In this document: positions 28,081 through 36,604 of the stretch, in pieces
Layout: the number at the start of each line of letters is the position of its first letter
Numbering within the stretch: position 1 is the first letter of the stretch
From: Hoeflea_A sp965249925
GTDB taxonomy: Bacteria; Pseudomonadota; Alphaproteobacteria; Rhizobiales; Rhizobiaceae
NCBI GenBank assembly: GCA_965249925.1
Contig: OZ252260.1
Span: 1,612,001 to 1,676,000, forward strand
Reading direction: 5' to 3'
DNA: 64,000 bases
Notes under the pieces: generated by a model
The model's database searches: none
The model's input: the letters and a program-made list of their open reading frames with translations, nothing else
Told to the model about the DNA's origin: nothing
Made by a program: the position numbers and the translations under genes

Positions 28081-28473
28081 TCAGGCGGTGATCAGGGCGA
28101 TGGCCCAGATGATGACGGTCAGGGCCAGCGAGGCGATCAATGTCGCCCAGGCCATGCGGGTGGTGAGGTGCTTTTCGAGGCCGTGCCCGGTGTCCCAGAT
28201 AAGGTGACGCACGCCGCCGAGCATATGGTGCAGCAGTGCCCAGGTGTAGCCGAGAAGGATAAGGCGTCCAATCACCGAACCGAAGATCTCGTTGGCGAAG
28301 GTGTAGTATTCGGGGCCTGCAGCCGCCGCGATCAGCCACCAGGCGACTAGGATCGTGCCGAAATAGAGAGCCGCTCCGGTGATGCGGTGAACGATCGACA
28401 TCACCATCGTCGGAATGGGCTTATAGATGGAAAGATGCGGGGAAATGGGTCTGTTCCGGGCTGCGCTGGCCAT
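28081..28473 (-). CDS. sdhC: Succinate dehydrogenase cytochrome b556 subunit
   Basis: Cytochrome b subunit of complex II, 130 residues with three transmembrane helices. The SdhC signature RPISPHLSIYKPIPTMVMSI...HRITG is at about 7-35, and the heme histidine lies in LHHMLGGVRHLIWDTGHG near 82-99. Start at the ATG at 28473 (MASAARNRP). It is the first gene of the operon, with an ICE-like palindrome 158 bases upstream. Confidence 0.95.
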   Translation of the reverse strand: MASAARNRPISPHLSIYKPIPTMVMSIVHRITGAALYFGTILVAWWLIAAAAGPEYYTFANEIFGSVIGRLILLGYTWALLHHMLGGVRHLIWDTGHGLEKHLTTRMAWATLIASLALTVIIWAIALITA

Positions 28474-28926
28474 GAAGCCTCCGAAATTGCTCTGCGAACG
28501 CCGCGCATCCCTCGGCTGAACCACCGCGACCACGCGTCAGAATGTGGTTTTAGTGTGTTCGTCCGGACGCGTCAAAGCATGCGACGTCGCAGCGCAGCAC
28601 GATTGGCGCGTAAGCCGTCCCCCAACCGTGGATTAGAACGGTTCTAAATCGATTGAATTGGATTAGATCCGGCATAAGTGGCAGAAACCACAGTGGATAA
28701 AAAATCGCGTGCAGCGCACAAAGAAGCCATCGATTTGAAGGCATTGACACCCTCATACCGCGATCGTGAGCGCCACGGATCACGCGTAGGTTTAGGATGC
28801 CTGCCCGAGGGTTGATACGGGACCGGTTCCTGCCGCTCAGCGCTACACGTGCGGCAAGGAAGCCCGGTATGGGGTTTGCGGCAACCGGCGATGGGCTGGT
28901 GAGTGCGTGGTGCCACCGCGACTTTT
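28474..28926. other. 453-bp region upstream of sdhC
   Basis: Holds the sdh promoter and the iron-box palindrome at 28631-28650. A 77-codon open frame on the minus strand (28550-28783) covers this part but has atypical composition and no ribosome-binding site. Nothing resembling a tRNA was found in the GC-rich part 28790-28920. Confidence 0.5.
28631..28650 (-). promoter_or_regulatory. ICE-like (Irr) iron box upstream of sdhCDAB
   Basis: Palindrome with arms TTAGAAC (28633-28639) and GTTCTAA (28641-28647) around one G, with flanking A and T extending the match. Read as TTTAGAA-N3-TTCTAA(A/T) it fits the iron control element bound by Irr in Hyphomicrobiales, as I remember it. SdhB and SdhC need Fe-S clusters and heme, so repression under iron shortage would make sense. 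Confidence 0.6.
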
Positions 28927-29385
28927 CTAGTGGTCGAATCGCATGACGAAACTTGTCCAGTCGGCTGTCACCGCAAGTTTCTCGTAAAGCTTACGGCCGT
29001 CGTCAGGCAGACGCGGCGCATTCAGGACGAGACTCTCCCAACCGCGCGCCTCGGCCTCCTCCGCCAGCACATCGATCATCGCTTCGGCAATTCCCTGACG
29101 CCGGTGCAAATGGTGCACATAGAGGTGGTCGACTTGGCCGATACGCATGCCGGTAACCGGATCGGGCAGGTCGAAGAACATGAGAAATCCCACCAGGTCA
29201 CCATCGATGCGCGCCCCGAGCATTTCGGCAACGCGATCCTGCAAAAGGGTCTCGGCATAGAACTGGTCGGGACGCCGCGGCGCACCGCGTTTCAGCGACT
29301 GGGCGTAGGCCGCGATCAATGGCGCCAGGACATGTGCATCCTTGAGGCGAAGATGCGCGATATCGATTTTCGGCTGCTTGCTCAT
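28927..29385 (-). CDS. GNAT family N-acetyltransferase
   Basis: A 152-residue single-domain GNAT protein. The central strand and loop VDHLYVHHLHRRQGIAEAMIDV (about 83-104) contain the R-R-Q-G-I acetyl-CoA motif, and the C-terminal GWESLVLNAPRLPDDGRKLYEKL is typical. The N-terminal residues IAHLRLKDAHVLAPLIAAYAQ form the first strand and helix. The target is unknown. Start at the ATG at 29385 (MSKQPKID); the frame is open to 29481, but the upstream part is Cys/Arg-rich and not family-like. Confidence 0.8.
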   Translation of the reverse strand: MSKQPKIDIAHLRLKDAHVLAPLIAAYAQSLKRGAPRRPDQFYAETLLQDRVAEMLGARIDGDLVGFLMFFDLPDPVTGMRIGQVDHLYVHHLHRRQGIAEAMIDVLAEEAEARGWESLVLNAPRLPDDGRKLYEKLAVTADWTSFVMRFDH

Positions 29386-29604
29386 CGCGCATTTTTTGTG
29401 ACAACGTACGATCCAGGTCAAGTGTTTCGCACACAGGTTTTGCCTGCGGGCGGAAATGATGGCATTTGTTAACCTTAACAAAAGGTTTACGGTGCGCCGG
29501 TTGGACCGCGGCGTTCAGAGTGAATAAGGTTAACGGCAGACGGCGATGCGGCGGTGCGTTTGTCAATGATAACGGCGTAACATCGATCAGCGAAGGCCAG
29601 TTTT

Positions 29605-30045
29605 ATGTCCCAGTTTCAGTTTCGTGTCTCCGGTGCCGTAGTGACGGCACTTGCACTGTCGCTTGCCGCGTCCCTGCCGGCCGCCGCTGAAGGCAGTAGC
29701 GGGTCGACGACCATCTCGGGGGGCGGCACCTATTCCGGAATTGCTGTCAGCCGGATCAGGGGCAGCGGGACCTATTCCGGCGTTGCAGCCAACCGGGTCA
29801 GGGGCAGCGGGACCTATGTGGGCGGCGACGGATACAACGGTTTTTGCTGGCCAGAGGCTTACGATGGTGCTCCCTCGACCGCCGAGTTCATCAACATGCC
29901 CGACGCCCAGCGTGCGGTGGTGGGCAATATCCGCTTCTCCAGCAGGACTGCCCCAAGGTCAAACGCCAAGATAATCGATATGGAAAACGCGGAAGCCGAC
30001 ATGGATTGCGACAATCCCGGCGACATCTGCGTCATCCGGCCCTGA
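29605..30045 (+). CDS. Exported protein with Gly-Thr-Tyr repeats
   Basis: A 146-residue protein with a Sec signal (about 1-28, ...LAASLPAAA). After a Ser/Thr-rich spacer come two and a half copies of a 14-residue repeat (39-52, 53-66, then 67 on) built on GSGTYSG...RxR. Next is a globular part with three cysteines (FCWPEAY, DMDCDNPGDICVIRP). No family recognised; it would be periplasmic or surface-located. It stands alone between convergent or opposite genes and is followed by a hairpin. Confidence 0.65.
   Translation: MSQFQFRVSGAVVTALALSLAASLPAAAEGSSGSTTISGGGTYSGIAVSRIRGSGTYSGVAANRVRGSGTYVGGDGYNGFCWPEAYDGAPSTAEFINMPDAQRAVVGNIRFSSRTAPRSNAKIIDMENAEADMDCDNPGDICVIRP
29719..29826 (+). repeat. 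42-bp in-gene tandem repeat
   Basis: Imperfect tandem repeat of 42 bases, two full copies (29719-29760, 29761-29802) and a partial third to about 29826. It encodes the GSGTYSG-type units. The shared core GGGACCTATTCCGG recurs with small changes. Confidence 0.75.
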
Positions 30046-30066
30046 GCGCTAGGAACGTCAAACCGA

Positions 30067-30083
30067 GGGGCCGGTGGGGCCCC
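30067..30083 (+). terminator. GC-rich hairpin after the repeat protein
   Basis: Stem GGGGCC (30067-30072) with GGCCCC (30078-30083), five-base loop, followed by GTTAAT. It lies 22 bases after the stop. The T-tract is minimal, so confidence is moderate. Confidence 0.45.
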
Positions 30084-30204
30084 GTTAATGCGGCGCGTTG
30101 GATTGGCCCGCCGGCAGACTTCCTCGACACGCTCGTCGGCGCGGATCTCCGTCACCCCTCCATAAAGGTCACACGCCGTGTAATGAGGGACTGATGGAGC
30201 GTCC

Positions 30205-31611
30205 TTACCAGTCGCGTATGTCGACGAACCGGCCGGCCACGGCAGCGGCGGCTGCCATCGCTGGCGACACCAGGTGAGTGCGTCCCTTGTAACCTTGACG
30301 GCCCTCGAAATTCCGGTTCGATGTCGATGCGCACCGTTCCTCAGGACTGAGCCGATCGTCGTTCATCGCCAGGCACATCGAACAGCCCGGTTCGCGCCAT
30401 TCGAAACCGGCATCGAGGAAAATGCGGTCAAGCCCTTCGGCCTCGGCCTGCAGCTTGACGAGACCCGAGCCGGGCACCACCATGGCGTTGACGCGGTCGT
30501 GCACCCTGCGCCCCTCCAGCATGCGCGCCGCGGCGCGCAGGTCCTCGATGCGGCCGTTGGTGCAGGAACCGATGAAGACGCGGTCGATGTCGATATCGGT
30601 GATCCGGGTGCCAGCCGTCAGGCCCATATATTCGAGCGCCCGTTTCTTTGACGCCCGCTTGTTTTCGTCTTCGATGGTTTCAGGATCCGGCACCATGCCG
30701 GTGACCGCGACCACATCCTCAGGCGACGATCCCCATGAGACGATCGGCGGCAGGTTTTGCGCGTCAAGCGTCACCACCTTGTCGAAATGCGCACCTTCAT
30801 CACTCGTCAGGCTGCGCCAATGGGCGACGGCCTGCTCCCAATGTTCGCCCTTCGGCGCCATCGGCCGGCCCTTCAGATAGTCGAAAGCTTTGTCGTCGGG
30901 TGCCACGAGCCCGGCCCGGGCGCCAGCTTCGATCGACATGTTGCACACGGTCATCCGACCTTCCATCGAAAGCTCGGAGATGGCCTGGCCGGCATATTCG
31001 ATGACATGCCCGGTACCGCCGGCGGTGCCGATCTCGCCGATAATCGCGAGGATAATGTCCTTGGCGGTGACTCCTTCGGGCAGACTGTTGTCGACCCGCA
31101 CCAGCATATTCTTGGCCTTTTTCTGGATCAGCGTCTGCGTTGCCAGGACATGCTCGACTTCCGACGTGCCGATGCCGTGCGCCAACGCGCCGAAAGCCCC
31201 GTGGGTGGAGGTGTGGCTGTCGCCGCACACGATGGTCGTTCCAGGCAGGGTAAATCCCTGTTCCGGACCGACGATGTGCACGATTCCCTGGCGATCGTCG
31301 GCCTCGTGAAAATACTCGACGCCGAAATCGGCGGCGTTCTTGGCCAGCGCTTCGACCTGGATGCGGCTTTCTTCGTTCTTGATGCCGTGCTTGCGGTCGG
31401 CCGTGGTCGGCACGTTATGGTCGACCACCGCCAGCGTCCGGTGCGGGTGCCGGACCGCGCGACCGCTGTTGCGCAGGCCTTCAAACGCCTGTGGGCTGGT
31501 CACTTCGTGGACCAGATGGCGGTCGATATAGAGCAGGCAGGTTCCGTCCTCTTGCTCGTGGACGACGTGTTCGTCCCAGATCTTGTCGTATAGGGTGCGT
31601 GGATTGCTCAT
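30205..31611 (-). CDS. leuC: 3-Isopropylmalate dehydratase large subunit
   Basis: Aconitase-family isomerase of leucine synthesis, 468 residues, converting 2- to 3-isopropylmalate together with LeuD, which is not in the window. Seen: VDHNVPT near 63, VCGDSHTSTHGAFGALAHGIGTSE near 127, and the 4Fe-4S cysteine motifs SCTNGR near 349 and CSMCLAMN near 409. Start at the ATG at 31611. The usual neighbourhood next to the rplS block is interrupted here by an ABC transporter pair. Confidence 0.96.
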   Translation of the reverse strand: MSNPRTLYDKIWDEHVVHEQEDGTCLLYIDRHLVHEVTSPQAFEGLRNSGRAVRHPHRTLAVVDHNVPTTADRKHGIKNEESRIQVEALAKNAADFGVEYFHEADDRQGIVHIVGPEQGFTLPGTTIVCGDSHTSTHGAFGALAHGIGTSEVEHVLATQTLIQKKAKNMLVRVDNSLPEGVTAKDIILAIIGEIGTAGGTGHVIEYAGQAISELSMEGRMTVCNMSIEAGARAGLVAPDDKAFDYLKGRPMAPKGEHWEQAVAHWRSLTSDEGAHFDKVVTLDAQNLPPIVSWGSSPEDVVAVTGMVPDPETIEDENKRASKKRALEYMGLTAGTRITDIDIDRVFIGSCTNGRIEDLRAAARMLEGRRVHDRVNAMVVPGSGLVKLQAEAEGLDRIFLDAGFEWREPGCSMCLAMNDDRLSPEERCASTSNRNFEGRQGYKGRTHLVSPAMAAAAAVAGRFVDIRDW

Positions 31612-31875
31612 AACTTACATTGCCGTTTCTTGAAAATCGCGAATTCGTTCGGAGTTGCAGGCGAACTACGCCGCAAGGCAACCGTCCGAGTGCAGCAGCC
31701 GCGCGAAAAACCGGCCGGGCAGCCGCTTGTGATCATGCACGGGCAGATAGCCGGTCGAGGTGGTGCGCCGCACCCCGCCGGTACATTCCATGCCAAGTCT
31801 GATCGTCTCGGTTTGCATCGCGCCGTTCTTTACCAAGCTTTGCGCAGCGTCGCAATCGAACCCGATACGCCGCGA

Positions 31876-32700
31876 TCATTGCGTTTGACGCTGAGTTTCG
31901 GCTTGCCGCATCCGCCGTTCGAGCGCTCGCAGCAGCAGGGACAAACCAATCGTCAGGATGAGGTAAATATAGGCGACGATCGAGTAGGTTTCAAAGAACC
32001 GGAACGAGCCGGAAGCGTAGACCTTGCCCATCTGGGTGAGATCGGCGACGCCGAGTACCGAGACCAGCGACGAGTCCTTGACCATGGCCACGAAATCGTT
32101 ACCCAGCGGCGGCAGGATGGTCCGCAGCGCCTGCGGCATAACGATCAGCCGGAAACGCTGCCAGCCGTTGAGACCGAGCGCCTTGGCAGCTTCGATCTGA
32201 CCGGTGTCGACCGACTGGATACCGGCACGAAACACCTCCGAGATGAACGCCGAATAGCCGATGGTCAGCGAGATGATGGCCCGCCACAAAAGCGATAGGT
32301 CGCGCACTCTCAGCGGTTCGATCAGCCCCGCCTCCTGCAGCGGCGTGGTCAGCCAGTTCCAGGCGGCAACAAAGCCCGGAGCCCCGACAAAGGCGATGTA
32401 GAACAGCAGCACCAGGATCGGGATGCCGCGAATGATCTCGACGTAGAAACGCGCGATCTGCCGCAATACCAGCGATCCCGACAGGCTCATGACGGCGATC
32501 AGCAATCCGAGCGCCGAGGCCAGCGCGAAACCCACCACCGTGACGAAGACGGTGATCCACACCCCTTTCGACACGATAACCAGAACCTGCGTGTAGAGAT
32601 CGTTGGTGGCGATGACGACGGCAATGACCGCCGCGATGATCCCGGCGGCCACCAGCCAGTATGGAAAATCCTTGTCGCCCGTGGATGCGGTTGTCAGCAT
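31876..32700 (-). CDS. Polar amino acid ABC transporter permease (HisM/GlnP-type)
   Basis: Inner-membrane permease of 274 residues with about five transmembrane helices in the His/Glu/Gln/Arg (PAAT) family. The cytoplasmic EAA loop that contacts the ATPase reads QIEAAKALGLNGWQRFRLIVMPQALRTILP near 178. It follows the substrate-binding protein gene on the same strand (64-bp gap). No ATPase and no second permease are next to it, so it must borrow an ATPase or form a homodimer with a distant one. The exact amino acid is unknown. Confidence 0.85.
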   Translation of the reverse strand: MLTTASTGDKDFPYWLVAAGIIAAVIAVVIATNDLYTQVLVIVSKGVWITVFVTVVGFALASALGLLIAVMSLSGSLVLRQIARFYVEIIRGIPILVLLFYIAFVGAPGFVAAWNWLTTPLQEAGLIEPLRVRDLSLLWRAIISLTIGYSAFISEVFRAGIQSVDTGQIEAAKALGLNGWQRFRLIVMPQALRTILPPLGNDFVAMVKDSSLVSVLGVADLTQMGKVYASGSFRFFETYSIVAYIYLILTIGLSLLLRALERRMRQAETQRQTQ

Positions 32701-32764
32701 CGGCGGACAACCTTTGGGAACGGGCGGACCGCAAGGCCCCGCCCGTCGCGGTCAGCCGGTCGGC

Positions 32765-33562
32765 TCACTGACCGAATTCGTAGTCGAGAAACCACTTCTT
32801 GTTGAGGGCGTCGATGGTGCCATCGGCCTTCATGTCGGCGATCGCCGCATTGATCGGCGCCACCAGATCGGATCCCTTGGGGAAGATGAAGCCGAAATCC
32901 TCGGTTCCCAGCGGATCGCCGATCAGCTTCAGCGCGCCATTGGAGGCCTTGACGTAGCCCTCGCCGGCGGTGCCGTCGGTCAGCACCAGGTCGACATCGC
33001 CCGCCCGCAGGGCCTGGACCTGCGCGCCGAACGTTTCGAACAGTTTGATGCGCGGGTTTTGCTCGTTGCCGTCAAGCACCTCATAGACCCCAACATAGAA
33101 CGGCGTGGTGCCCGCCTGGGCTCCCATCAGCCCGTCTGCGAGGCCGGCAAAGCCTTTGGCGTCGGTAAACCGGTCCTCGTCACCACGCACCAGCATGAAC
33201 ATCTGCGAGCGCATGTAGGGATCGGAGAAATCGACCTTTTCCGCCCGGTCTTCCTTGATGGTGATGCCGGTCATGCCGAGGTCGTACTGGGCGTCGGATA
33301 CCGCCTGGATCATCGCGTCCCAGCTGGTGTTCTGGTACTCGACGTTCATGTTGAGGCGTTTGGCGATCTCGTTCATCGCGTCGTATTCCCAGCCGATCTG
33401 GTCGCCGGTCTTGGGATCGATGAACTGCAGTGGCGGATAGGCGTTTTCGGTCACCACGACGACGTTTTTTCCACCGAGATCCGGCAGCTCTGCAGCGAGT
33501 GCACCGAACGCCGAGAGGGCAACCGCCAGCATGGCGGCGGTGATGGACTTGAATATGGACAT
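32765..33562 (-). CDS. Periplasmic amino acid-binding protein (PAAT family)
   Basis: Type II solute-binding protein, 265 residues, with a Sec signal (MSIFKSITAAMLAVALSAFG, cleavage near ALAAEL). Seen: VVTENAYPPLQFIDPKTGDQIGWEYDAMNEIAKRLN near 34-69 and GMTGITIKEDRAEKVDFSDPYM near 98, the classic pocket elements of the PF00497 family with the arginine that binds the alpha-carboxylate. It delivers a polar amino acid to the permease downstream. Start at the ATG at 33562; the frame continues to 33607 without need. Confidence 0.87.
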   Translation of the reverse strand: MSIFKSITAAMLAVALSAFGALAAELPDLGGKNVVVVTENAYPPLQFIDPKTGDQIGWEYDAMNEIAKRLNMNVEYQNTSWDAMIQAVSDAQYDLGMTGITIKEDRAEKVDFSDPYMRSQMFMLVRGDEDRFTDAKGFAGLADGLMGAQAGTTPFYVGVYEVLDGNEQNPRIKLFETFGAQVQALRAGDVDLVLTDGTAGEGYVKASNGALKLIGDPLGTEDFGFIFPKGSDLVAPINAAIADMKADGTIDALNKKWFLDYEFGQ

Positions 33563-33693
33563 GACGATCTCCCCTGCTTGTTTTGCTTTGCCTGAAACGA
33601 CGACCATCCAGACGTGTCAGAACCTGTCTTGGGCCATGGGCTGGAAGAATGTCACAAAGCCGCCGCGCTGCACAAGATCGGGGAAATGCACGA

Positions 33694-33730
33694 ACAAAAG
33701 AAAAGCGCGCATCGCGAAGACACGCGCCCT
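33694..33730 (-). terminator. Rho-independent terminator of the rplS operon
   Basis: On the minus strand a GC-rich hairpin (GCGCG ... CGCGC arms over 33705-33728) is followed directly by TTTTCTTTTG. It lies about 25-60 bases after the rplS stop, with the expected direction and a good T-tract. Confidence 0.75.
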
Positions 33731-33753
33731 CCACTTAAAACAGATGGTGTCGC

Positions 33754-34311
33754 CTATTCGCCGGACTTTTCCGCCGGTGCTTCTTCGGCAGGCGCTTCGG
33801 CGGCGGCCTCGGCCGCGGCGGCTGCTTCCGCAGCTTCCGCTGCAGCCTTCTCGGCGGCCAGCGCTTCCGCGGCGGCAATCTTCTCGGCCTCGATCCGTGC
33901 CTTTTCGGCGGCGATGGCCTGGCGCTCCGCCTCGTTCAGGCGGCGCGTGCGCACATTGGTGTTCTCGACGATACGGGCGGATTTTCCGCGGCGTCCCCGC
34001 AGATAATAAAGCTTGGCGCGGCGCACTTTACCGCGGCGCACAACCTCGACGCCCTCGATCATCGGAGAATAGAGCGGAAACACCCGTTCCACGCCTTCGC
34101 CGTAGGAGATTTTGCGGACGGTGAAATTCTCGTTGATGCCGCTGCCGGACCGGGCAATGCAGACGCCTTCATAGGCCTGCACGCGGGTGCGGCTGCCTTC
34201 CGTCACGCGCACCTGCACGCGAACCGTGTCGCCGGATGAGAATTCCGGAATCTTGCGTTTGGCTTCGATGCGGGCGGCCTCTTCGGCCTCCAGGGTACGG
34301 ATAATGTCCAT
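33754..34311 (-). CDS. rplS: Ribosomal protein L19
   Basis: Large-subunit protein bL19, 185 residues. The conserved core spans about 1-118: MDIIRTLEAEEAARI, FSSGDTVRVQVRV, GSGINENFTVRKISYGEGVERVFPLYSP and VRRGKVRRAKLYYLRGRRGKSARI. The rest is a 60-residue Ala/Glu/Pro tail, typical of Hyphomicrobiales but absent from E. coli L19. Start at the ATG at 34311. It is the last gene of the ribosomal/tRNA-modification block and is followed by a strong terminator. Confidence 0.96.
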   Translation of the reverse strand: MDIIRTLEAEEAARIEAKRKIPEFSSGDTVRVQVRVTEGSRTRVQAYEGVCIARSGSGINENFTVRKISYGEGVERVFPLYSPMIEGVEVVRRGKVRRAKLYYLRGRRGKSARIVENTNVRTRRLNEAERQAIAAEKARIEAEKIAAAEALAAEKAAAEAAEAAAAAEAAAEAPAEEAPAEKSGE

Positions 34312-34451
34312 GGCTGTTGAACCTTTCGTTCTTCTCAAACGGCCAGAGCGCTCATCCGGTCCCTTGGGCGTATCGCCTCCGGGGCCTGCCGGTTCGGCGG
34401 GAGCGTGTGCACCATTCCTTGCTTGATGGTTTTCGGATCGTCCGATTGGCG

Positions 34452-34473
34452 GGGCACATACACCAAAGTGCCC
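34452..34473 (-). promoter_or_regulatory. Hairpin between trmD and rplS
   Basis: Inverted repeat GGGCAC (34452-34457) and GTGCCC (34468-34473) with a ten-base loop, directly after the trmD stop at 34480. No T-tract. It could be an attenuating or RNA-stabilising element upstream of rplS. Confidence 0.35.
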
Positions 34474-34479
34474 GTTATG

Positions 34480-35184
34480 TCATCCCTCGTCGTCCTTTTT
34501 TTCGGGTGCCAGCAAGTCTGGCCGCCGCGCTTTGGTCAGCTCTGTCGCCGCGGCCCGTTGCCACGCCTCGATTGCCGCGTGATTGCCCGACAACAGCACA
34601 GGCGGAATGGACTGCCCTTCCCACTCCTGCGGCTTTGTATAATGCGGATGCTCCAACAGCCCGTCCTCGAAACTCTCCAGCACAGCGGAGCAGGCGTTGC
34701 CCATGACGCCGGGCAACAGGCGCACGACTGCATCGAGCAGCACCAGGGCTGCCGGTTCGCCGCCGGACAGCACGTAATCGCCGATCGAAACTTCTTCCAG
34801 TTGGCGCCCGTCGATGACGCGCTGGTCGACGCCCTCAAAACGGCCACACACCAGGACGACGCCTTCACCGGCTGCGAGATCGCGCACCCGCGCCTGGGTC
34901 AATGGCGCCCCGCGCGGGCTCATCAGCAAACGCGGTCGTTGATCTTCCGGCGGGCTGACCGAGTCGATCGCCGCCGCCAGCACATCGGGTCGCAGGACCA
35001 TGCCGGCGCCGCCACCGGCCGGCGTATCGTCGACGCTGCGATGCTTGTCCGTCGCGAAATCGCGGATCTGTACCGCCTCGAGGAACCAGTCGCCGCGCTC
35101 CAGTGCCCGGCCGGCTAGCGATTCCGCCAGATGCCCGGGGAACATCTGTGGATAGAGGGTCAGCACACTGGCACGAAAACTCAC
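34480..35184 (-). CDS. trmD: tRNA (guanine-N1)-methyltransferase
   Basis: SPOUT methyltransferase that makes m1G37 in tRNA, 234 residues. Seen: MSFRASVLTLYPQMFPG opening, SPRGAPLTQARVRDLA near 89, VLVCGRFEGVDQRVID near 110 and the trefoil-knot SAM site DYVLSGGEPAALVLLDAV near 134. The start codon is GTG at 35184, overlapping the rimM TGA as GTGA, so translation is coupled. The catalytic aspartate lies in the inter-domain loop near 168. Confidence 0.95.
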   Translation of the reverse strand: MSFRASVLTLYPQMFPGHLAESLAGRALERGDWFLEAVQIRDFATDKHRSVDDTPAGGGAGMVLRPDVLAAAIDSVSPPEDQRPRLLMSPRGAPLTQARVRDLAAGEGVVLVCGRFEGVDQRVIDGRQLEEVSIGDYVLSGGEPAALVLLDAVVRLLPGVMGNACSAVLESFEDGLLEHPHYTKPQEWEGQSIPPVLLSGNHAAIEAWQRAAATELTKARRPDLLAPEKKDDEG

Positions 35185-35771
35185 GGCTTCGCTCCGTCTC
35201 CGGCTTTGCGCGGCGGCCTGCGTTTGCGGCTGCCCGGTCCGTGCGACGCATTGGCGTCATCGAGCCCCGCGGCAATCGGATCGACCAGCACAAAGCCGGC
35301 TTCGAAATCGATCTGCGTCACCGCAGCCTCGGAAAACGGAATCATCGCCGAGCGCCGGCCGGCGCCGCCCAATTCAAGAATGTCGCCGCCGCCGAAATTG
35401 TGCACCGCCGTCACTGCGCCATAGTCCGTCCCGGACACATCGCGCACCGCCAGGCCGATCAGGTCCGCCTGAAAGAACTCGTCGTCTTGCAACGCTTCGT
35501 CAGGCAGTCGGTCGCGCTCCACGTATAACGACCGGCCTTTCAGCGCTTCGGCTTTTTCGCGTGTGTCGATACCCGACAGGCGCAGGATCACGACATTCTT
35601 GGCCGGTCGGGCGGACAGGACATCAAAACGGCCACCGGCATCATCCCAAAGCGGGTTGAAAGCCTGAAGCGCCATAGGATCTTCGGTGAAACTGCGCGCC
35701 CGCACTTCGCCGCGCACCCCGTGCGGGGCGCCGACAACAGCCATCAGAACCAGATCGGATTTTGCTGCCAT
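35181..35771 (-). CDS. rimM: 16S rRNA processing protein RimM
   Basis: Ribosome maturation factor of 196 residues that assists 30S head assembly through S19. The N-terminal RimM barrel begins DLVLMAVVGAPHGVRGEVRARSFTEDP-like (about 6-32). The C-terminal PRC barrel carries DEFFQADLIGLAVRDVSGTDYGAVTAV near 94-120. A basic tail (RKRRPPRKAGDG) ends it. Start at the ATG at 35771 (MAAKSDL). It overlaps trmD by four bases. Confidence 0.94.
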   Translation of the reverse strand: MAAKSDLVLMAVVGAPHGVRGEVRARSFTEDPMALQAFNPLWDDAGGRFDVLSARPAKNVVILRLSGIDTREKAEALKGRSLYVERDRLPDEALQDDEFFQADLIGLAVRDVSGTDYGAVTAVHNFGGGDILELGGAGRRSAMIPFSEAAVTQIDFEAGFVLVDPIAAGLDDANASHGPGSRKRRPPRKAGDGAKP

Positions 35772-35832
35772 CGCATGCAATCAGGGATGCGCGGTCGTCG
35801 CCAAGGCGCCGCGATTATTCGGCGGCGGCTTC

Positions 35833-36222
35833 CTAGGCAGGGGCCTCGGCCGCTTCAGCGGCATCGGCTTCGGTGGCCTCGGATGCTTCGGCGGCTTTCG
35901 CAGCGGCCTCGTCGAGACGCTCCTGGGCCTTCTTGCCCGGCAGCGCCTTCTTCGGATTGTTGCGCGCCGGACGCTTGGCGATGCCGGCTTCATCCAGGAA
36001 GCGCAGCACGCGGTCGGTCGGCGTCGCGCCATGGTCGAGCCAGTGCTTGATGCGTTCCTCGTTCAGCTCGACGCGCTTGCCGTCCTTCGGCAGCATCGGA
36101 TTCCACAGGCCGAGCCTTTCGATGAAGCGGCCGTCGCGCGGAGCGCGGGCATCGGCCACCACGACGTGGTAATAGGGGCGCTTTTTCGACCCGCCGCGGG
36201 CCAGACGTATTTTCAGTGCCAT
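35833..36222 (-). CDS. rpsP: Ribosomal protein S16
   Basis: Small-subunit protein bS16, 129 residues. The first 80 residues are the conserved core: MALKIRLARGGSKKRPYYH, VVADARAPRDGRFIERLG and the DRVLRFLDEAGI segment. A Lys/Ala/Glu-rich tail of about 45 residues follows, as in other members of the order. It sits upstream of rimM in the same direction with a 61-bp gap. Confidence 0.96.
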   Translation of the reverse strand: MALKIRLARGGSKKRPYYHVVVADARAPRDGRFIERLGLWNPMLPKDGKRVELNEERIKHWLDHGATPTDRVLRFLDEAGIAKRPARNNPKKALPGKKAQERLDEAAAKAAEASEATEADAAEAAEAPA

Positions 36223-36291
36223 GATTGTTTTCCTTCGATTGATCCTGGACTTGCTGTTTGCCGCGTGTGCGGCCTGTTCACATGCGGTTCT

Positions 36292-36597
36292 TTAGCTTTC
36301 GCTCCCATCCGCGTGTCGAATGGCTTCGTGATGCCGGATGACTTCCTTGATGATGAAATTGAGAAACGCCTCGGCAAAGTCGGAATCGAGATCGGATTCT
36401 TCGGCGAGCCGCCGGAGCCTGGCCACCTGCCGTTTTTCCCGTTCCGGATCCGCCGGCGGCATGTCGAATTCCGCCTTCAGCTTTCCCACCGCCTGGGTGC
36501 AGCGGAACCGCTCGGCGAGGATGTGGATCAATGCCGCGTCGAAATTGTCGATCGAGCGTCGCAGTTCCATCAGGCGCTGCATGGGATCGGTGGTCAT
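36292..36597 (-). CDS. Chorismate mutase (AroQ class)
   Basis: A 101-residue, all-helical AroQ-type chorismate mutase, converting chorismate to prephenate for Phe/Tyr synthesis. Seen: MQRLMELRRSIDNFDAALIHILAERF at the N-terminus with the active arginine, LKAEFDMPPADPEREKRQV near 41 and a C-terminal helix ending EVIRHHEA. The start at 36597 is 8 bases after the ffh stop, so it is translated after ffh. Placement between ffh and rpsP is usual for the order, as I recall. Confidence 0.9.
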   Translation of the reverse strand: MTTDPMQRLMELRRSIDNFDAALIHILAERFRCTQAVGKLKAEFDMPPADPEREKRQVARLRRLAEESDLDSDFAEAFLNFIIKEVIRHHEAIRHADGSES

Positions 36598-36604
36598 CGC
36601 ATTC

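Noticed and set aside
28550..28783. Small minus-strand open frame upstream of sdhC
   Set aside because: Covers the ICE-like palindrome and promoter region, lacks a ribosome site and has low-quality composition.
28790..28920. Possible tRNA in a GC-rich stretch
   Set aside because: No T-loop GTTC box with matching acceptor stem could be placed.
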